Positions 1 to 9,849 of a stretch of DNA of 29,146 nt are shown one piece after another (within the stretch, counting starts at the first letter, position 1; every line of letters begins with the position of its first letter). A program made the translations under genes and the position numbers. The DNA is from Condylostoma magnum. Its lineage: Eukaryota > Ciliophora > Heterotrichea > Heterotrichida > Condylostomatidae. Below the pieces are notes generated by a model that had not been told where the DNA came from, searched no databases, and saw only the letters and a list, made by a program, of their open reading frames with translations. The stretch is taken from the NCBI GenBank assembly GCA_920105805.1, contig CAKKTI010000038.1, positions 5,737 through 34,882 of the forward strand, in the 5' to 3' direction.

Positions 1-2
1 AG

Positions 3-167
3 GATAATCTACTGATTTATGCATTTGAGTGGGCTATGATCCTATTATATCCTTTTTATAATCCGGTTTATTAGTAAATTTATATGGTTTTAAGCAAGGC
101 TAGGCTCCATCAATATCTTGAGTAATTAAAGAACGATTCTAAGAGTAAAATATATTCTTTTTCCTAG
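3..167 (+). CDS. Possible 3' end of an upstream gene (partial)
   Basis: Reading from base 3 gives about 54 residues with a membrane-like start (FEWAMILLYPF) and a charged end (LEQLKNDSKSKIYSFS), closing at TAG 165-167 under the dual code. No family is recognised. Support is only composition and position: it would end about 98 nt before the SEC12 start, similar to other same-strand gaps here. AT-rich DNA read without stops often looks like this, so it may not be coding. Confidence 0.25.
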
Positions 168-265
168 TTGGTGCATCATTTTAGTTAATAGTTTGCAAAG
201 ACATTAGCTCATCTGTATAAAACTTACTTCTAGTTGGGAACTTTAGCTGCATTTATAATATAAAT

Positions 266-1243
266 ATGTACAAGTTTCCCTTCCCAGTCTGAACAATGTG
301 CATAGTGAAAAATAGACTAATAATTTCAGGGGGAGGAGGAGGCTAGAAGTTTGGGGTACGCAATAAGCTTATGATATTTGACACATCTAAATCACTTAAA
401 GATCCTTTATACGAGCAAGACATGGGTGCAGATATGGTTGAATCTCTGGATTGAATACCAGGCACAGATCGTATATACGCTAGCATGGGTTAAAGTACAA
501 TAACAATGCAAATAACTGCAGACTCAAAGCTAATTGAAACTAAAAGACTTTAAACTTCCCCAGATAAGCAAATTTTACTAAAAGTTTCAAAATCGGAGAA
601 ACTGATAGCATGTGCTTCAGAAGAAGGCTTTTTAAGTGTTTGGAATAATATAGAGGAAGTGATGCTCTGGCGTTAAAAGGCCCATTTGGCTACGATCTAT
701 GGATTGGATATAGACAGTAATGAAAGGATTTTATGCTCTTGTTCTAAGGATAAAACTTGCAAATTGTGGGTAATGGAAACTGGATCTTAGTATAAAGAAA
801 TTTAAGTGAAAGAGTTTAGTTAAAGGAATTCTATGGCTTTTAAAGGATGTTCTTTTAATAAAAACAGATTATTAACACTAGAGACTAATTTAAACGGGAA
901 ATCCTTCTACACACTTTGAGAAATAGGACAATAAGTGCTTCCAATTAAATCTTTCTAGACTCATATAAATCCTGCTGTTAGTTTTAAATAAAGTCAAAGC
1001 GGGAAGAAGATTGCTATTGGCACTAATGACGGGTTTTTGAAGATTTTAAGGGTTGAAGATGGAAATGTTATGGCTAGTTATAACGGGTTTGATACTCCTG
1101 TAACATGCATGGACTTTCAATAGGGAGAGAACACTGTTATTGCTACTTCTGTTGATTATACTTATCATTTTATCACAATACGCTCGTATATCATCTACTA
1201 CATTGCAGTCCTAGGAATAGTTTTAGCTTATTTGTTGTATTAA
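266..1243 (+). CDS. SEC12: SEC12/PREB-type WD-repeat guanine-exchange factor
   Basis: A 325-residue protein resembling SEC12/PREB, the ER-membrane exchange factor that loads GTP on SAR1 to start COPII budding. The N-terminus MYKFPFPVW is followed by the family signature ISGGGGGQKFGVRNKL (residues about 20-35). Beta-propeller blades follow, with FLSVWNN, ILCSCSKDKTCKLWV and KIAIGTNDGFLKI. A C-terminal membrane anchor (YIIYYIAVLGIVLAYLLY) ends right at TAA 1241-1243, as expected for a tail-anchored SEC12. Start 266 was chosen because it supplies the first propeller strand; ATG 296 in the same frame would delete it. Three in-frame TGA codons (290, 452, 917) fall where Trp is plausible, and many TAA/TAG codons read as Gln. 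The transporter starts 83 nt downstream. The family is well supported; exchange activity is inferred from the family. Confidence 0.85.
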
Positions 1244-1326
1244 TATAGCCTTATTTTTATCATACACTTCCATCTTTTCAATAATCACATTTTTAGCTTT
1301 TAAGTCATTTCAGCCACATTTTAACC

Positions 1327-2646
1327 ATGCTTCAACTATCACCTTAATCTCCCAGCAACTTTATGCTAGACGCTCAAAGCCCAATGCTTATAGACGGAAA
1401 GCCGCGCTCGTGGTGCCAACGTACTTTCTCTCCTATTTCCCAAGGCTCCCTCCGCGGTGCTGTATTTCAATTAGTAAGTAGCGCCATGGGCGCTGGCCTT
1501 ATGTCAATTCCTTACGCAGTCTTCAACTGCGGCATACTATTAGGAAGCTTACTAATAATTGCAGGGGGAATCACCTTTGGAGTTTACTACAATATAGTAG
1601 TCAATGCTTTAGTAGAAAGTTAATCCAAGACACTACCAGAACTGGTCTCTAAGTACTACGGAAACTGGCTTAGATGCATACTAGAAATATGCCTTATATT
1701 GAATTTATTTGGGGTAGTTTGTGCTTTTATAGTAAATTTTAATCAGACTTTGTCAGGAAGTTTCATAACTGACTTTCTTTATACGATTGGAATGGTTGAA
1801 GAGAGTAATAAAGAGCTATGTAGGGTTATTGCTATATTGATATACGTGTTTTTGATTGCAGTGCCAATGGCACTGCCTAGGAAAATGGATTCTTTAAGAT
1901 ACTTAGCCACATTAAGCCTAGTAGCTATATTTTATGTAACGTTAGTAGTTGTGGTGCAAACCCCAGCATATATTATTGAATAGTAAAACAACTTCAGTAA
2001 AGTGAGCTTAATTAAACTCAACTGGCATTTGGCTGATGCTGTATCAATTTTAGTATTTGCTTTTAATGGTATTACCTCAGTTCCTGTTATTTTTACTGAG
2101 TTGAGGGATGGAACTAAATAAAGAATGAATAAAATAATCAATCGGAGTATTATTTTATCAACTGTTGTATATTTACTATTAGGAGTGTTTGGGTATTTGA
2201 GTTATATGGACAATATGCCGTCTTTGATAATAGAAAGAAATCCTTTGACTGGAGGGGTGGATTGGCTTATGATGGTTGCTAAGTTACTGCTGACTGTTTC
2301 TTTACTTGGAGCTGTATTACTGGCTAATAATCCTCTGAGATTACAAATTGTTAAAATTCTGTAGTGTGGTAAGAAATCAAGAAGTTAAACTCTGTATTAT
2401 TCTGTTACTATTGGAGTGTTTATCATCGCAGCTGGAATTGCTATTTTAAGTCCAAACGCTGTTAACTATTTTGAGTTTTTAGGAGGTGTCAGTGCTGTTC
2501 CTTTAACTGTTATATTGCCCACTATAATTTTTTGGAAGGTTAGTCAGAGTTGTTGGAAAGTAATATTGATTACTTTATGGAGTCTGGTGTTAACAACACT
2601 AGGACTAATTTCATCCGTTAAGGTTGTTATTCCTTTTGATAGTTAG
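1327..2646 (+). CDS. Amino acid/auxin permease family (AAAP/SLC38-like) transporter
   Basis: A membrane protein of about 434 residues after removal of one 15-nt intron, with about eleven hydrophobic segments and the first-helix signature FQLVSSAMGAGLMSIPYAVF. That segment matches the SLC32/36/38 amino-acid transporter family (GAGILSLPYA type). Later landmarks are FNGITSVPVIFTELRD (helix 6-7 area) and a Gly-rich C-terminal helix (FLGGVSAVPLTVILP). Substrate cannot be read from sequence; the family moves neutral amino acids with H+ or Na+. ATG 1327 is the first Met; 1363 is an alternative. The stop is taken as TAG 2644-2646 because the last helix ends there and TAA 2656 follows. No TGA occurs in this frame before the kinesin start, so TAG or TAA must terminate. 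Confidence 0.85.
1732..1746 (+). other. 15-nt intron in the transporter gene
   Basis: GTAAATTTTAATCAG interrupts the helix read as GVVCAFI then TLSGSFITDFL. Removing it gives a helix of normal length for the family, while keeping it inserts VNFNQ. It resembles the two other 15-nt introns in the window (GTAAG...CTCAG). Its length is a multiple of three, so it leaves the frame open either way. Confidence 0.6.
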
Positions 2647-2844
2647 GTAATAGGGTAAGTTTTAAAATGTATTTATAATTAAGATAGCGTCTATTTTTGC
2701 AACTTTGATGTGTAATAGTTTCAATATTTTTAAATGATTAATATTAGTGAGCAATTATTATATAAATTGTCAATAAAATCTCCTTGGAAATATAAGCAAT
2801 CTTTGCATTATAGAAAAATTGGATAATTGGCGGTATTTTTAAAA

Positions 2845-4425
2845 ATGCAAAATAATTAGGAAAATTCAACTCCAGCAGGTTATTATTAACTAAGAAAGCC
2901 TCCTAAATAGAAATAAGATTTTGTATAGCACATAATTCAACACCAATAGCAATATGCTCAGATGCTTATAAATGCAAGACTAGAAATCGATTCAATAAAT
3001 TAAACTTACTAAGAACGATGAAGAGAATATATAAAATAAATTCAATAAGAAAAGGACAATGCAGTTGCTGATATAAATCAACTACAAGAATAAAAACTAT
3101 AACTATAATCTAGAAATTCTATTGAATAAATGTAAATAAAAACCTAAGAAGATATACTTAAACAATAATTAGATAAAGTATAGCAGGAACTCCAGTAATC
3201 TCGCAGAGAGTATTAATAATTAATGTAAGAAGCATATTAATAACAAGAAGAGCTTACAGATCTACGCTAGAAGTAAAATAAATAACGCATATTTCAGAAA
3301 AATATATAAATCTAGCTTACAAAAAGCAATGAATAAAATCAAGACATTCAAATAATCAAAGAGGAGTATTTTAATTAATAACAGCTTTTAGATCAAGCCA
3401 CGTTCATAAAAGAAAATGAATTACGACAAAAGAGAAATCTTTTATAGGAACTAAAAGGAAATATAAGAGTTTATTGCCGGGTAAGACCGCTTTTGAATTA
3501 AGATAACTGCTAACAATACAATTTTTCTATATAAAACAATTAAATTCTCCTAGGCAAGTAAAAATTCGTCTTTGATGAAATTTTTGATTAATAATCCAGC
3601 TAATAGGACATTTTTACAGAAATATCTCAATTAGTAATCAGTGCAATAGACGGCTACAAGGTCTGCATATTCGCATATGGCTAAACAGGATCAGGCAAAA
3701 CCTATACAATGGAAGGTCCTGACAATACTGACAATCCTTAGTATAAAGGAATGATACAAAAATCCGTAGATTTAGTATTTCAACGCTGTGAATAAATTCA
3801 ACTGTAAAACTAAGACTGGTAATTCACATATTCAATCAATTTCATAGAAATCTATAAAGAAGAAATGCACGATTTGCTAAATGACGGTACTAAATTAGTA
3901 GGATTAACTGGAAATGATATAAATCCAATACAAATACAAGTAAGTACACCCGAGCAAATTTACTAATATATACACAGAGCTTAGAATATGAGAAAAGTAG
4001 CTTCCACAAAGTGTAATCTAAAATCATCAAGATCTCACAGTATTTTTTAACTAAATATCACTGGGTCAAATGGACATACAGAATCAAATGGAATCTTAAA
4101 TCTGATCGATTTAGCAGGAAGCGAAAGAATAAAAGAGTCGTAAGTAACTGGGAATCTCTAAAAGGAAGCAATATCTATAAACAAATCTTTATCAGCTATT
4201 GGCGACGTAATTCAAGCCTTGGCTTTAAAAAAACAGCATATTCCGTATAGAAACTCCAAGCTTACGACTATTTTACAACATTGTATGGGAGGAGATGGCA
4301 AAACCCTTATGTTTGTAAATATTTCCCCAGCTGAACATAGCCTAAAGGAAAGTATCAATTCTCTAAGATTTGCTCAGAAAGTAAATAAATGTAGATTAGA
4401 AAATTAAAAAATGGATTAAGACTGA
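2845..4425 (+). CDS. Kinesin-14 (C-terminal motor) protein
   Basis: A 526-residue minus-end-type microtubule motor. Residues 1-200 are Gln-rich coiled coil (first part KPPKQKQDFVQHIIQHQQQY). The neck/motor junction [14 protein letters not shown] (about 202-215) is the kinesin-14 signature. Motor motifs follow in order: P-loop AYGQTGSGKT at about 277-286, switch [10 protein letters not shown] near 394, switch [10 protein letters not shown] near 422, and [12 protein letters not shown] plus [10 protein letters not shown]. The motor closes with [12 protein letters not shown] and TGA 4423-4425. TGA at 3019 inside the coiled coil must be Trp, and TAA/TAG as Gln are very frequent. No intron was seen. 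ATG 2845 is the first Met, after a 198-nt gap. The same frame stays open past TGA 4423 into a SEP-UBX protein, so a fusion is possible; see the next entry. Confidence 0.92.
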
Positions 4426-5592
4426 AAATCAGGAAACGTTGATATTGTAAGTATTCTGGAAAATGTATAAAAAAGCTAAAAGCCCAGTATAAATTTAGAA
4501 AAACTGGTTAATATATAAAGGAAGGAGATAAAGGAGTAAAGTGAGACAATAAGAGAGCTTAAATCTGAGAATTCTTAGCTGAAAAGCCAATTAAACGAAA
4601 TCTAGATATTTCTTCAGTACTATGGCCTTTAATGGGTAGAAACAAACTAGTAACAGGTGCGTTATCCTTTACCGTCATAAATAGACATAGCTTTACTAGA
4701 GCGTAGAATAGAAGAACTGAATATAATAGCGGAAAGGGATGCACAGAGATTAACTTAGCAAAGAGGTATACATTAAATACAATCTCTTCCTAAAATACAG
4801 ATAACTTTCTATAAAAACGGCCTTTAATTACAAGATTTCCCCTTCAGAGCATACAGTACAATGGAGGCCTAGTCACTGCTTGGGGACTTGCTCGATGGAT
4901 ACTACCCCTATGACCTAAAGGACAAGTATCCAGATGGTGTGCCCCTTTAACTAGTTAACAAGGTTGAGCAAGATTTTACCGAGATAGTAACTCCTGAAAT
5001 CAGCTAAATTTAAACAGTGAGCATTCCAACTGATGTTCAACCCCCAATAACAACACTTAAAATCAAAAGTTAGAATGGCAGAACCAACTTTTTGATAAAT
5101 TTATCGTACAGTGACACAATTGCACAGTTGTATAGTTATCTCGACGATTTTAATCACTAGGATAATTATGAGTTAAGGTCTAATTTTCCTACTAGGAGTT
5201 ATAAAAGAGATGACCACACTAGTTTAGAAAGCCAAGGGTTAGTACCTGCTTATGCTTTTCTAATGAAGCCTTTGTAGTTAATTTAAAATAAAATGAAGCC
5301 GGTTAATTTTCCATCTGCTGGATATAATGGATCATTATCTGAACTTAGAAGGTAATTGAGATAAAACCCTGTGAATTTAGAGCCAATATAGCCCCCAAAT
5401 CTACTATATGATGATAGCTCTGCTGATACGGACGACACAGCTCCTTATGCGAATCCAATAAATACTATAGCCTAAACCGACATTGAGTATGACTAACAAC
5501 TTGAATAAATTTACAGCAACTATCAGCCCACTTAGAACATTTCCCAAGACAGTTTTGTCATTTACTCTCAATTGACTGATATTCCTGACTGA
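4411..5592 (+). CDS. UBXN11: UBXN11-like SEP and UBX domain protein
   Basis: A protein of about 393 residues in UBXN11 order: a coiled coil (LVNIQRKEIKEQSETIREL) ending in the family hallmark FLQYYGLQWVE, then a SEP domain (KIQITFYKNGLQLQDFPFR to YPDGVPLQLVNKV, about bases 4795-4975), then a UBX domain (ITTLKIKSQNGRTNFLINL to SQGLVPAYAFLMK, about 5047-5275), then an acidic Gln-rich tail. UBX proteins act as adaptors for the AAA ATPase p97/CDC48. The canonical FPR loop is altered to FPTR, so binding may differ. ATG 4411 is the only in-frame Met near the start, lies in an A-rich context like other starts here, and overlaps the kinesin end by 15 nt. TGA 4423 would be its fifth codon (Trp). The alternative is one kinesin-UBX fusion from 2845. 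The end at TGA 5590-5592 is chosen because the frame degrades after it. Confidence 0.7.
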
Positions 5593-5629
5593 TACGGACT
5601 ATGCACGCGTTTAGTGATTACAACAACAA

Positions 5630-6375
5630 ATGATTTAAGCTGACTAAGCTAAATTGACTCTAATGATGAAGTTACAGGCATTTTAAACTTCGCAGCAAAC
5701 ATATGATCAGATGTTGATAGTTAGGATATTTACGGAAGTTTGTTGTACTGAATGGCAGAAGGACTACAAGCTAAATAGTGATCATAGGCGCTGTAAAGCG
5801 CATATTACAGTTTTGTACATGACAAGGTCAAATGAATTTATGTATATTTTAGAAGATACACAGCTATTTTCATAAGAGAAGCGGGAGTTCCTTGTGTTGT
5901 TATTTTAAACTCAACATAACTTTTAAAGTAAACTTTAAGGAGGTCTAATGTGGTTATTCCTAATGACGAAAATGATGACTTGTAAAATGTGGATATTAAA
6001 GGACTACAGGGATACAGTATTCTAAGGTTGCAAGGAAGGTCATTGAATACGTTCTATGAGTATCTGTAGAAAAACCCCATGGACTGCAGACTGATTAGTT
6101 AGAAATGCTTCCTTAATTCGTAGTTAAGAAGCTTAGAAGTAGCGTTTTAGGGATAAGTCAATATGTTAGAGTAAATGAAGCTGGTGAATAAGGCCAAGCT
6201 AGAGCTACAGGGGTAAATTACAGATATGGCTGTGAAGTAGCTAGCCTACGTGTTTTCTAAGAAGCTTGATAATTTCAGTATAGAATTGCTATACGATACA
6301 ATTTGGAATGGATTGCAAGATTATCCTCCTAGCAAGTTGGTGTTTAAAGATGGAGTTTACTTTTACAGTAAATAA
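5630..6375 (+). CDS. Unrecognised protein with C-terminal coiled coil; internal frame change
   Basis: Two stretches look coding but lie in different frames. From ATG 5630 the reading QADQAKLTLMMKLQAF to FMYILEDTQLFSQEKREF is good to about 5890. From about 5930 the frame used by the UBX gene reads well (NVVIPNDENDDLQNVDIKGL, then a coiled coil near LRSLEVAFQGQVNMLEQMKL) to TAA 6373, with a later TGA at 6397. In 5590-5835 the upstream frame holds six TGA and no TGG, too many for Trp, which is why it was rejected there. A splice or frame change near 5850-5945 is needed; a 35-nt GT...AG and several others fit the phase but none has the usual 15-nt form. No family recognised. Confidence 0.4.
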
Positions 6376-6561
6376 AACTAATCAATTGTTTTTACGTGAC
6401 TTTATCGTTTTGTTATCATTAGTTAGATAGTTAAAAATTGAAATTTTCTGTATTATTTCATATAGAGCTGGTAAATAGAATCAAGGTTAATGATCAAATC
6501 AGTATCGGTATTGTTGGCTTTAAGGTTAATTTTATACTAAAAAGAAAAAAACTTTTTAGAC
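6376..6561 (+). other. AT-rich intergenic stretch
   Basis: Between the preceding gene and the triple repeat nothing is recognised: no motif-bearing frame on either strand, and A- and T-runs only. Confidence 0.5.
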
Positions 6562-6611
6562 ATTAATACGTCATAGTAGAATTAATACGTCATGATGAAA
6601 TAATACGTCAT
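6562..6611 (+). promoter_or_regulatory. Three phased copies of TAATACGTCAT upstream of a small gene
   Basis: The 11-mer TAATACGTCAT occurs at 6564-6574, 6583-6593 and 6601-6611, with start-to-start spacing of 19 and 18 nt; the first two share the longer ATTAATACGTCAT. The last copy ends 31 nt before ATG 6643. The core ACGTCA/TGACGT is the half-site bound by bZIP (CREB/ATF-type) factors in eukaryotes. A regulatory role is inference from repetition, spacing and position. Confidence 0.5.
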
Positions 6612-6642
6612 TTATATTTCATTGATTTATATCAAGTAATAA

Positions 6643-6945
6643 ATGTCCAGGTAGCGAGTAGACTCTATTGATATGATAGCTAATATAATTTGTAGTGACT
6701 TTGAGTTTAGTGATTTAGACGATAATGATATCAAAGAAATATGTAGGGACTTAGAATCTTTAAAAGAATTATTAAATTCTACTGAAGATATTATTCCATT
6801 AGAGCATGTTAACACAAAATTAACAGAAGCACTAGAAACGCTAGGAATAGCTACACAGGGTCTTTAAAATGTACATTTTAGTACTGACCCAGTCTCAGTA
6901 ATAGAGATTCAAGCCAGAATCCTAGAGATGATTTCAAATAAATAG
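6643..6945 (+). CDS. Small acidic helical protein, unrecognised
   Basis: ATG 6643 opens about 100 residues with balanced, acidic composition: MSRQRVDSIDMIANIICSDF, then DLDDNDIKEICRDLESLKEL and LEHVNTKLTEALETLGIA. The pattern suggests amphipathic helices, perhaps a short coiled coil in a complex subunit. In-frame TAG and TAA near the start and at 6865 read as Gln. TAG 6943-6945 is taken as the stop because composition becomes A/T-driven after it and several TAA codons follow; TAA 6964 is an alternative. Behind the triple ACGTCA-type repeat. No homologue recognised. Confidence 0.5.
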
Positions 6946-7845
6946 TTTTATAATAAAATGACTTAAAACTAATATAGTAAATAAAGATTCCAATAGCACT
7001 TAAGAAGTAGAAATTAAGTAATAAAAATCTATACAAATTATGAAAATAGAGTACTTAGTAGTTGTAGGAATATTATTTAACTGAGAAAGCATTAAAGATA
7101 ACATCAAATAATTAGTATTATTTATATACAAAAGTATTAATTTCCCATAAGAATTATTTTAAAGTAATAGAGCATTTCCAATAACTAGTCTAGGAAACTG
7201 CTCTTATTAGAATATATCCTAATCAAATGTAACTTTAGGTAAACATCTTAAAAAAAGGATTTAAGCATATTATTACATACCATATCAACTTAGCTTTTAG
7301 TTGCTAGGAATTTTAAATTAATATGACATTTTTTATTTGAAAGTAATAATGAATTTAGATTTATCTTTTATATACAGATATCTAAACTATTTCTTGTTTC
7401 CTCTTGCATATACTACTAAACTTTTATCATACCATTGAAAATTTCCCAGATTTCATAAATATTAAAATAGTAAATTTGAGTAGTAGTATAATAATATGTA
7501 AAAAGATATCAATAAAGGATTAAGTAGGCTAATACGGTATAATCTTTATTCAAATTTGATAAAAGAAAAAAGTCTAATTTTGTTCTAGAATATATTACTA
7601 TGAAAAGATATGCAAATATTATTGATTCTCATGTAAATAAAAGAGGCTTATTACTATAAAGTAATATTCTTTAATAAAATTGATCAATTAGTATTCATAT
7701 TCATTATATTCTATAGTATATCCCGAATACTAATACCTTTATATATTATTTTACTATTGGTCAAATACAAATAAACTTGGAAAATTACAAATGTCTCCCT
7801 AAAGTATGCATTAATCCTGAAAATACCTATTCATTATTATCAAGA
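6946..7845. other. Gene-poor, strongly AT-rich stretch
   Basis: About 900 nt in which all frames are formally open under the dual code but give only Phe/Ile/Lys/Asn/Tyr/Leu-rich peptides. No domain motif, RNA gene, inverted repeat or mobile-element signature was recognised. Confidence 0.5.
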
Positions 7846-8154
7846 TCAATAAGTATATTGTTTTGGTAAATCAAATCTTAACATCAATCTTTATTATTAT
7901 TTTTCATATGCAATTTTCCAAGTAAAAAGGTTTGTATATTTAAACAAGAGGAAATAATCTATAACTTATTTCAGAACACTATAAGACTTATTTTTACCAT
8001 CTAATTCCTGTATCTGATATTCTCTGACTACCCTTATCTAATTTTTTTGTTAATTTTGAATTACTTTAAAAATCAATAATACAAGCTTATCTTCTGAACA
8101 ATCCTCATTTGATAATATAATTCCTTAAGTTTTTATTCAATCCTAGCTTTCCAT
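7846..8154 (-). CDS. Candidate short gene, unrecognised
   Basis: Minus-strand ATG 8154 to TGA 7848-7846 gives 102 residues of better-than-background composition, with charged stretches such as ILSNEDCSEDKLVLLIFKVI and RVVREYQIQELDGKNKSYSV. The end is marked by a dense run of stops (TGA TCT TGA TAA TAA TGA), a pattern seen behind other genes here. There is no motif or homologue, and several internal TAA/TAG codons would have to be Gln. It may be a real small gene, a decayed one, or chance. Confidence 0.35.
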
Positions 8155-8555
8155 GCACCTTCTGATAAATATTTAAAATTTCCTAATAAAACTTGTTCAT
8201 TTGTATATCCTTCTATTCACAATAACTTTAAATTTTTTTAGGGGACAGTGCCCTCATTTCAGATAGAAGTCAAAAGACTACGAAACAATTAGTTTTTCAA
8301 TCAAGGACAATGATTTTCCATCAATCGGACTAAATTTGCCCATCCATTTTTTGGCATGGACAAATTAGCTAAAGCTAAAAACTCCACAGAAAACTCGCCA
8401 GAAGTCTATATATTACAAAAATATTAAACTTTAAACCCTAAAACATATTCCCCACCTTAAAACCCAGTCTGGGCCTTAAAACCCAACCATAACTTTTATA
8501 AAGAAAATATCTACGGCCCTATACTCATAAAATTCCATTTACATATAAAAAATTA
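8155..8555. other. Intergenic stretch with C-rich direct repeat
   Basis: No gene recognised. CCTTAAAACCCA is repeated at 8455-8466 and 8474-8485, with a related AAACCCTAAAAC just upstream, in otherwise AT-rich DNA ahead of the RING gene. The C-rich strand vaguely recalls ciliate telomeric repeats but is not a regular array. It could be a promoter element. Confidence 0.4.
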
Positions 8556-8960
8556 ATGGATTTAAGAATTTTAGAGCAGCTCCGTACTCAATACATACAA
8601 ACGATGTACTCTCTTGTATAATTCCTCCAGAGTTCAATACCCCAACAAGCACCCGTCCAGCTTCCTACTGTATAGATATAATAAGAAAAGCCTAAGAGCA
8701 TTTAATCATGAAAGGTAAGCTGTGAGCCGCTGTAGTGCAGAGTGGAGCATTCCACTCCAAGTTTAATTGTGATTAAAACAAAAAGGTCGAGAAGCAAATA
8801 CCCACTCGTTACAGATCCTTGCTCCATATGTTTGGATTTAATTAAAAAAGGTTAAAGAGTCAGGAAATTAGCCTGCGGGCATGTTTTTCATGTAAGATGT
8901 ATAGATAGATGGACCCGTCATCACACCAGCTGCCCATTGGACAGAATACCGCTGGAGTAG
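8556..8960 (+). CDS. RING-H2 zinc-finger protein, probable E3 ubiquitin ligase
   Basis: A 134-residue protein with a C-terminal RING-H2 finger: CSICLDLI, then CGHVFHVRCIDRW, then CPLDRIPLE. These supply the C-X2-C ... C-X-H-X2-H-X2-C ... C-X2-(D) ligand order; the eighth ligand is not the usual Cys (CPLD). RING-H2 fingers bind Zn and recruit ubiquitin-charged E2 enzymes, so a ligase role is inferred. The first 50 residues are helical then Gln/Pro-rich (FLQSSIPQQAPVQLPTVQI). TGA 8709 reads as Trp; the stop is TAG 8958-8960, right after the finger. A GTAAGC...TAG of 21 nt begins just after that TGA and is in phase, so a small intron cannot be excluded. Confidence 0.8.
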
Positions 8961-9125
8961 ATTAAATATTAAAATAATTGATTAACATAGATTTTCTCAA
9001 GAGTTTGGTGGATATTTAGGTCAGTTTACATTAGTAAGTTGATGATATTACGTTTAATTATATCAAAGTTATTTTTGCTATAAGCGGGAGTATTAATCTT
9101 ACTAATTTTTTGTTATTTTTAAATC

Positions 9126-9839
9126 ATGTTTCTTAGTAAATAGTTAAAATAGGAGTACAGAGGCTTGGAGTTAGCTTTATTATCGGGTTTTATAGAGTTA
9201 AAGAGCAGAGAGTATGTCAGCTCATCAGTTATATAAGTAATTGGGCTATTAGTCCCTTATTAGGGGAAGTTAGAATCATGTTGCTACATTTATTTACCAT
9301 AATACTCATAGTTTGCTTATGATTTGATTCAAACTGCAAGTTATATCAAATTTAATGGTCTGCATATTAAATATCTCAAAGGCAAAATATCTGGTCAGAA
9401 GATTATTATCAAAGGTTTGAAATCAATGAATCCTGAAGTATTTTATAATAAATTTAGATTGTTCTATAAGGATACTAAATGATTAGCCTGTGATAGCTTA
9501 TTACTGAGGCATCATATTTAATTTAGTGACATATATAAAAGATTTAATATTTAGTAGCATAAAATAGGCAAGTTTACATGAAATAATATTAAAATGATCA
9601 AGGAATATAGACGTGTCAATTTAAGACTCACTTATATCAAAGTTGATTATAAATGTGAACAAAAAATGATTAATTTGATTTTATGAGATAGTATATAACA
9701 TTATTAGTACAATCTTAACAGATGAGTTAAACTTAGGGATTATTAATATTATCAAAAGCTGCATTTAACACATTCATTTACTTGTATTGCTTCTAATTAC
9801 AACTTATAAAATGCTGAAAAATACACAGAATATATATAA
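9126..9839 (+). CDS. Candidate gene, unrecognised
   Basis: From ATG 9126 one frame gives about 237 residues whose middle (about 9320-9690) has fewer stops than its AT content predicts and a believable composition, e.g. IKYLKGKISGQKIIIKGLKS and FYNKFRLFYKDTKWLACDSL. Four TGA codons read as Trp at plausible places and no TGG is used. No family recognised. The opposite strand also gives passable peptides, so this may be a decaying gene or chance. Upstream Met 9042 in frame would add a hydrophobic segment. TAA 9837 is a guess at the end. Confidence 0.3.
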
Positions 9840-9849
9840 AAGCTTTAAC

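Noticed and set aside
266-6399. Tetrahymena/Paramecium code (TAA/TAG Gln, TGA the only stop)
   Set aside because: TGA lies inside conserved parts of SEC12, Rb, kelch, LRR, kinase and SABATH genes where Trp fits, and the transporter and RPL7 have no in-frame TGA at their ends.
8710-8830. tRNA-like GC-richer patch
   Set aside because: It has no proper T-loop GTTCRA or acceptor pairing and lies inside the RING coding frame.
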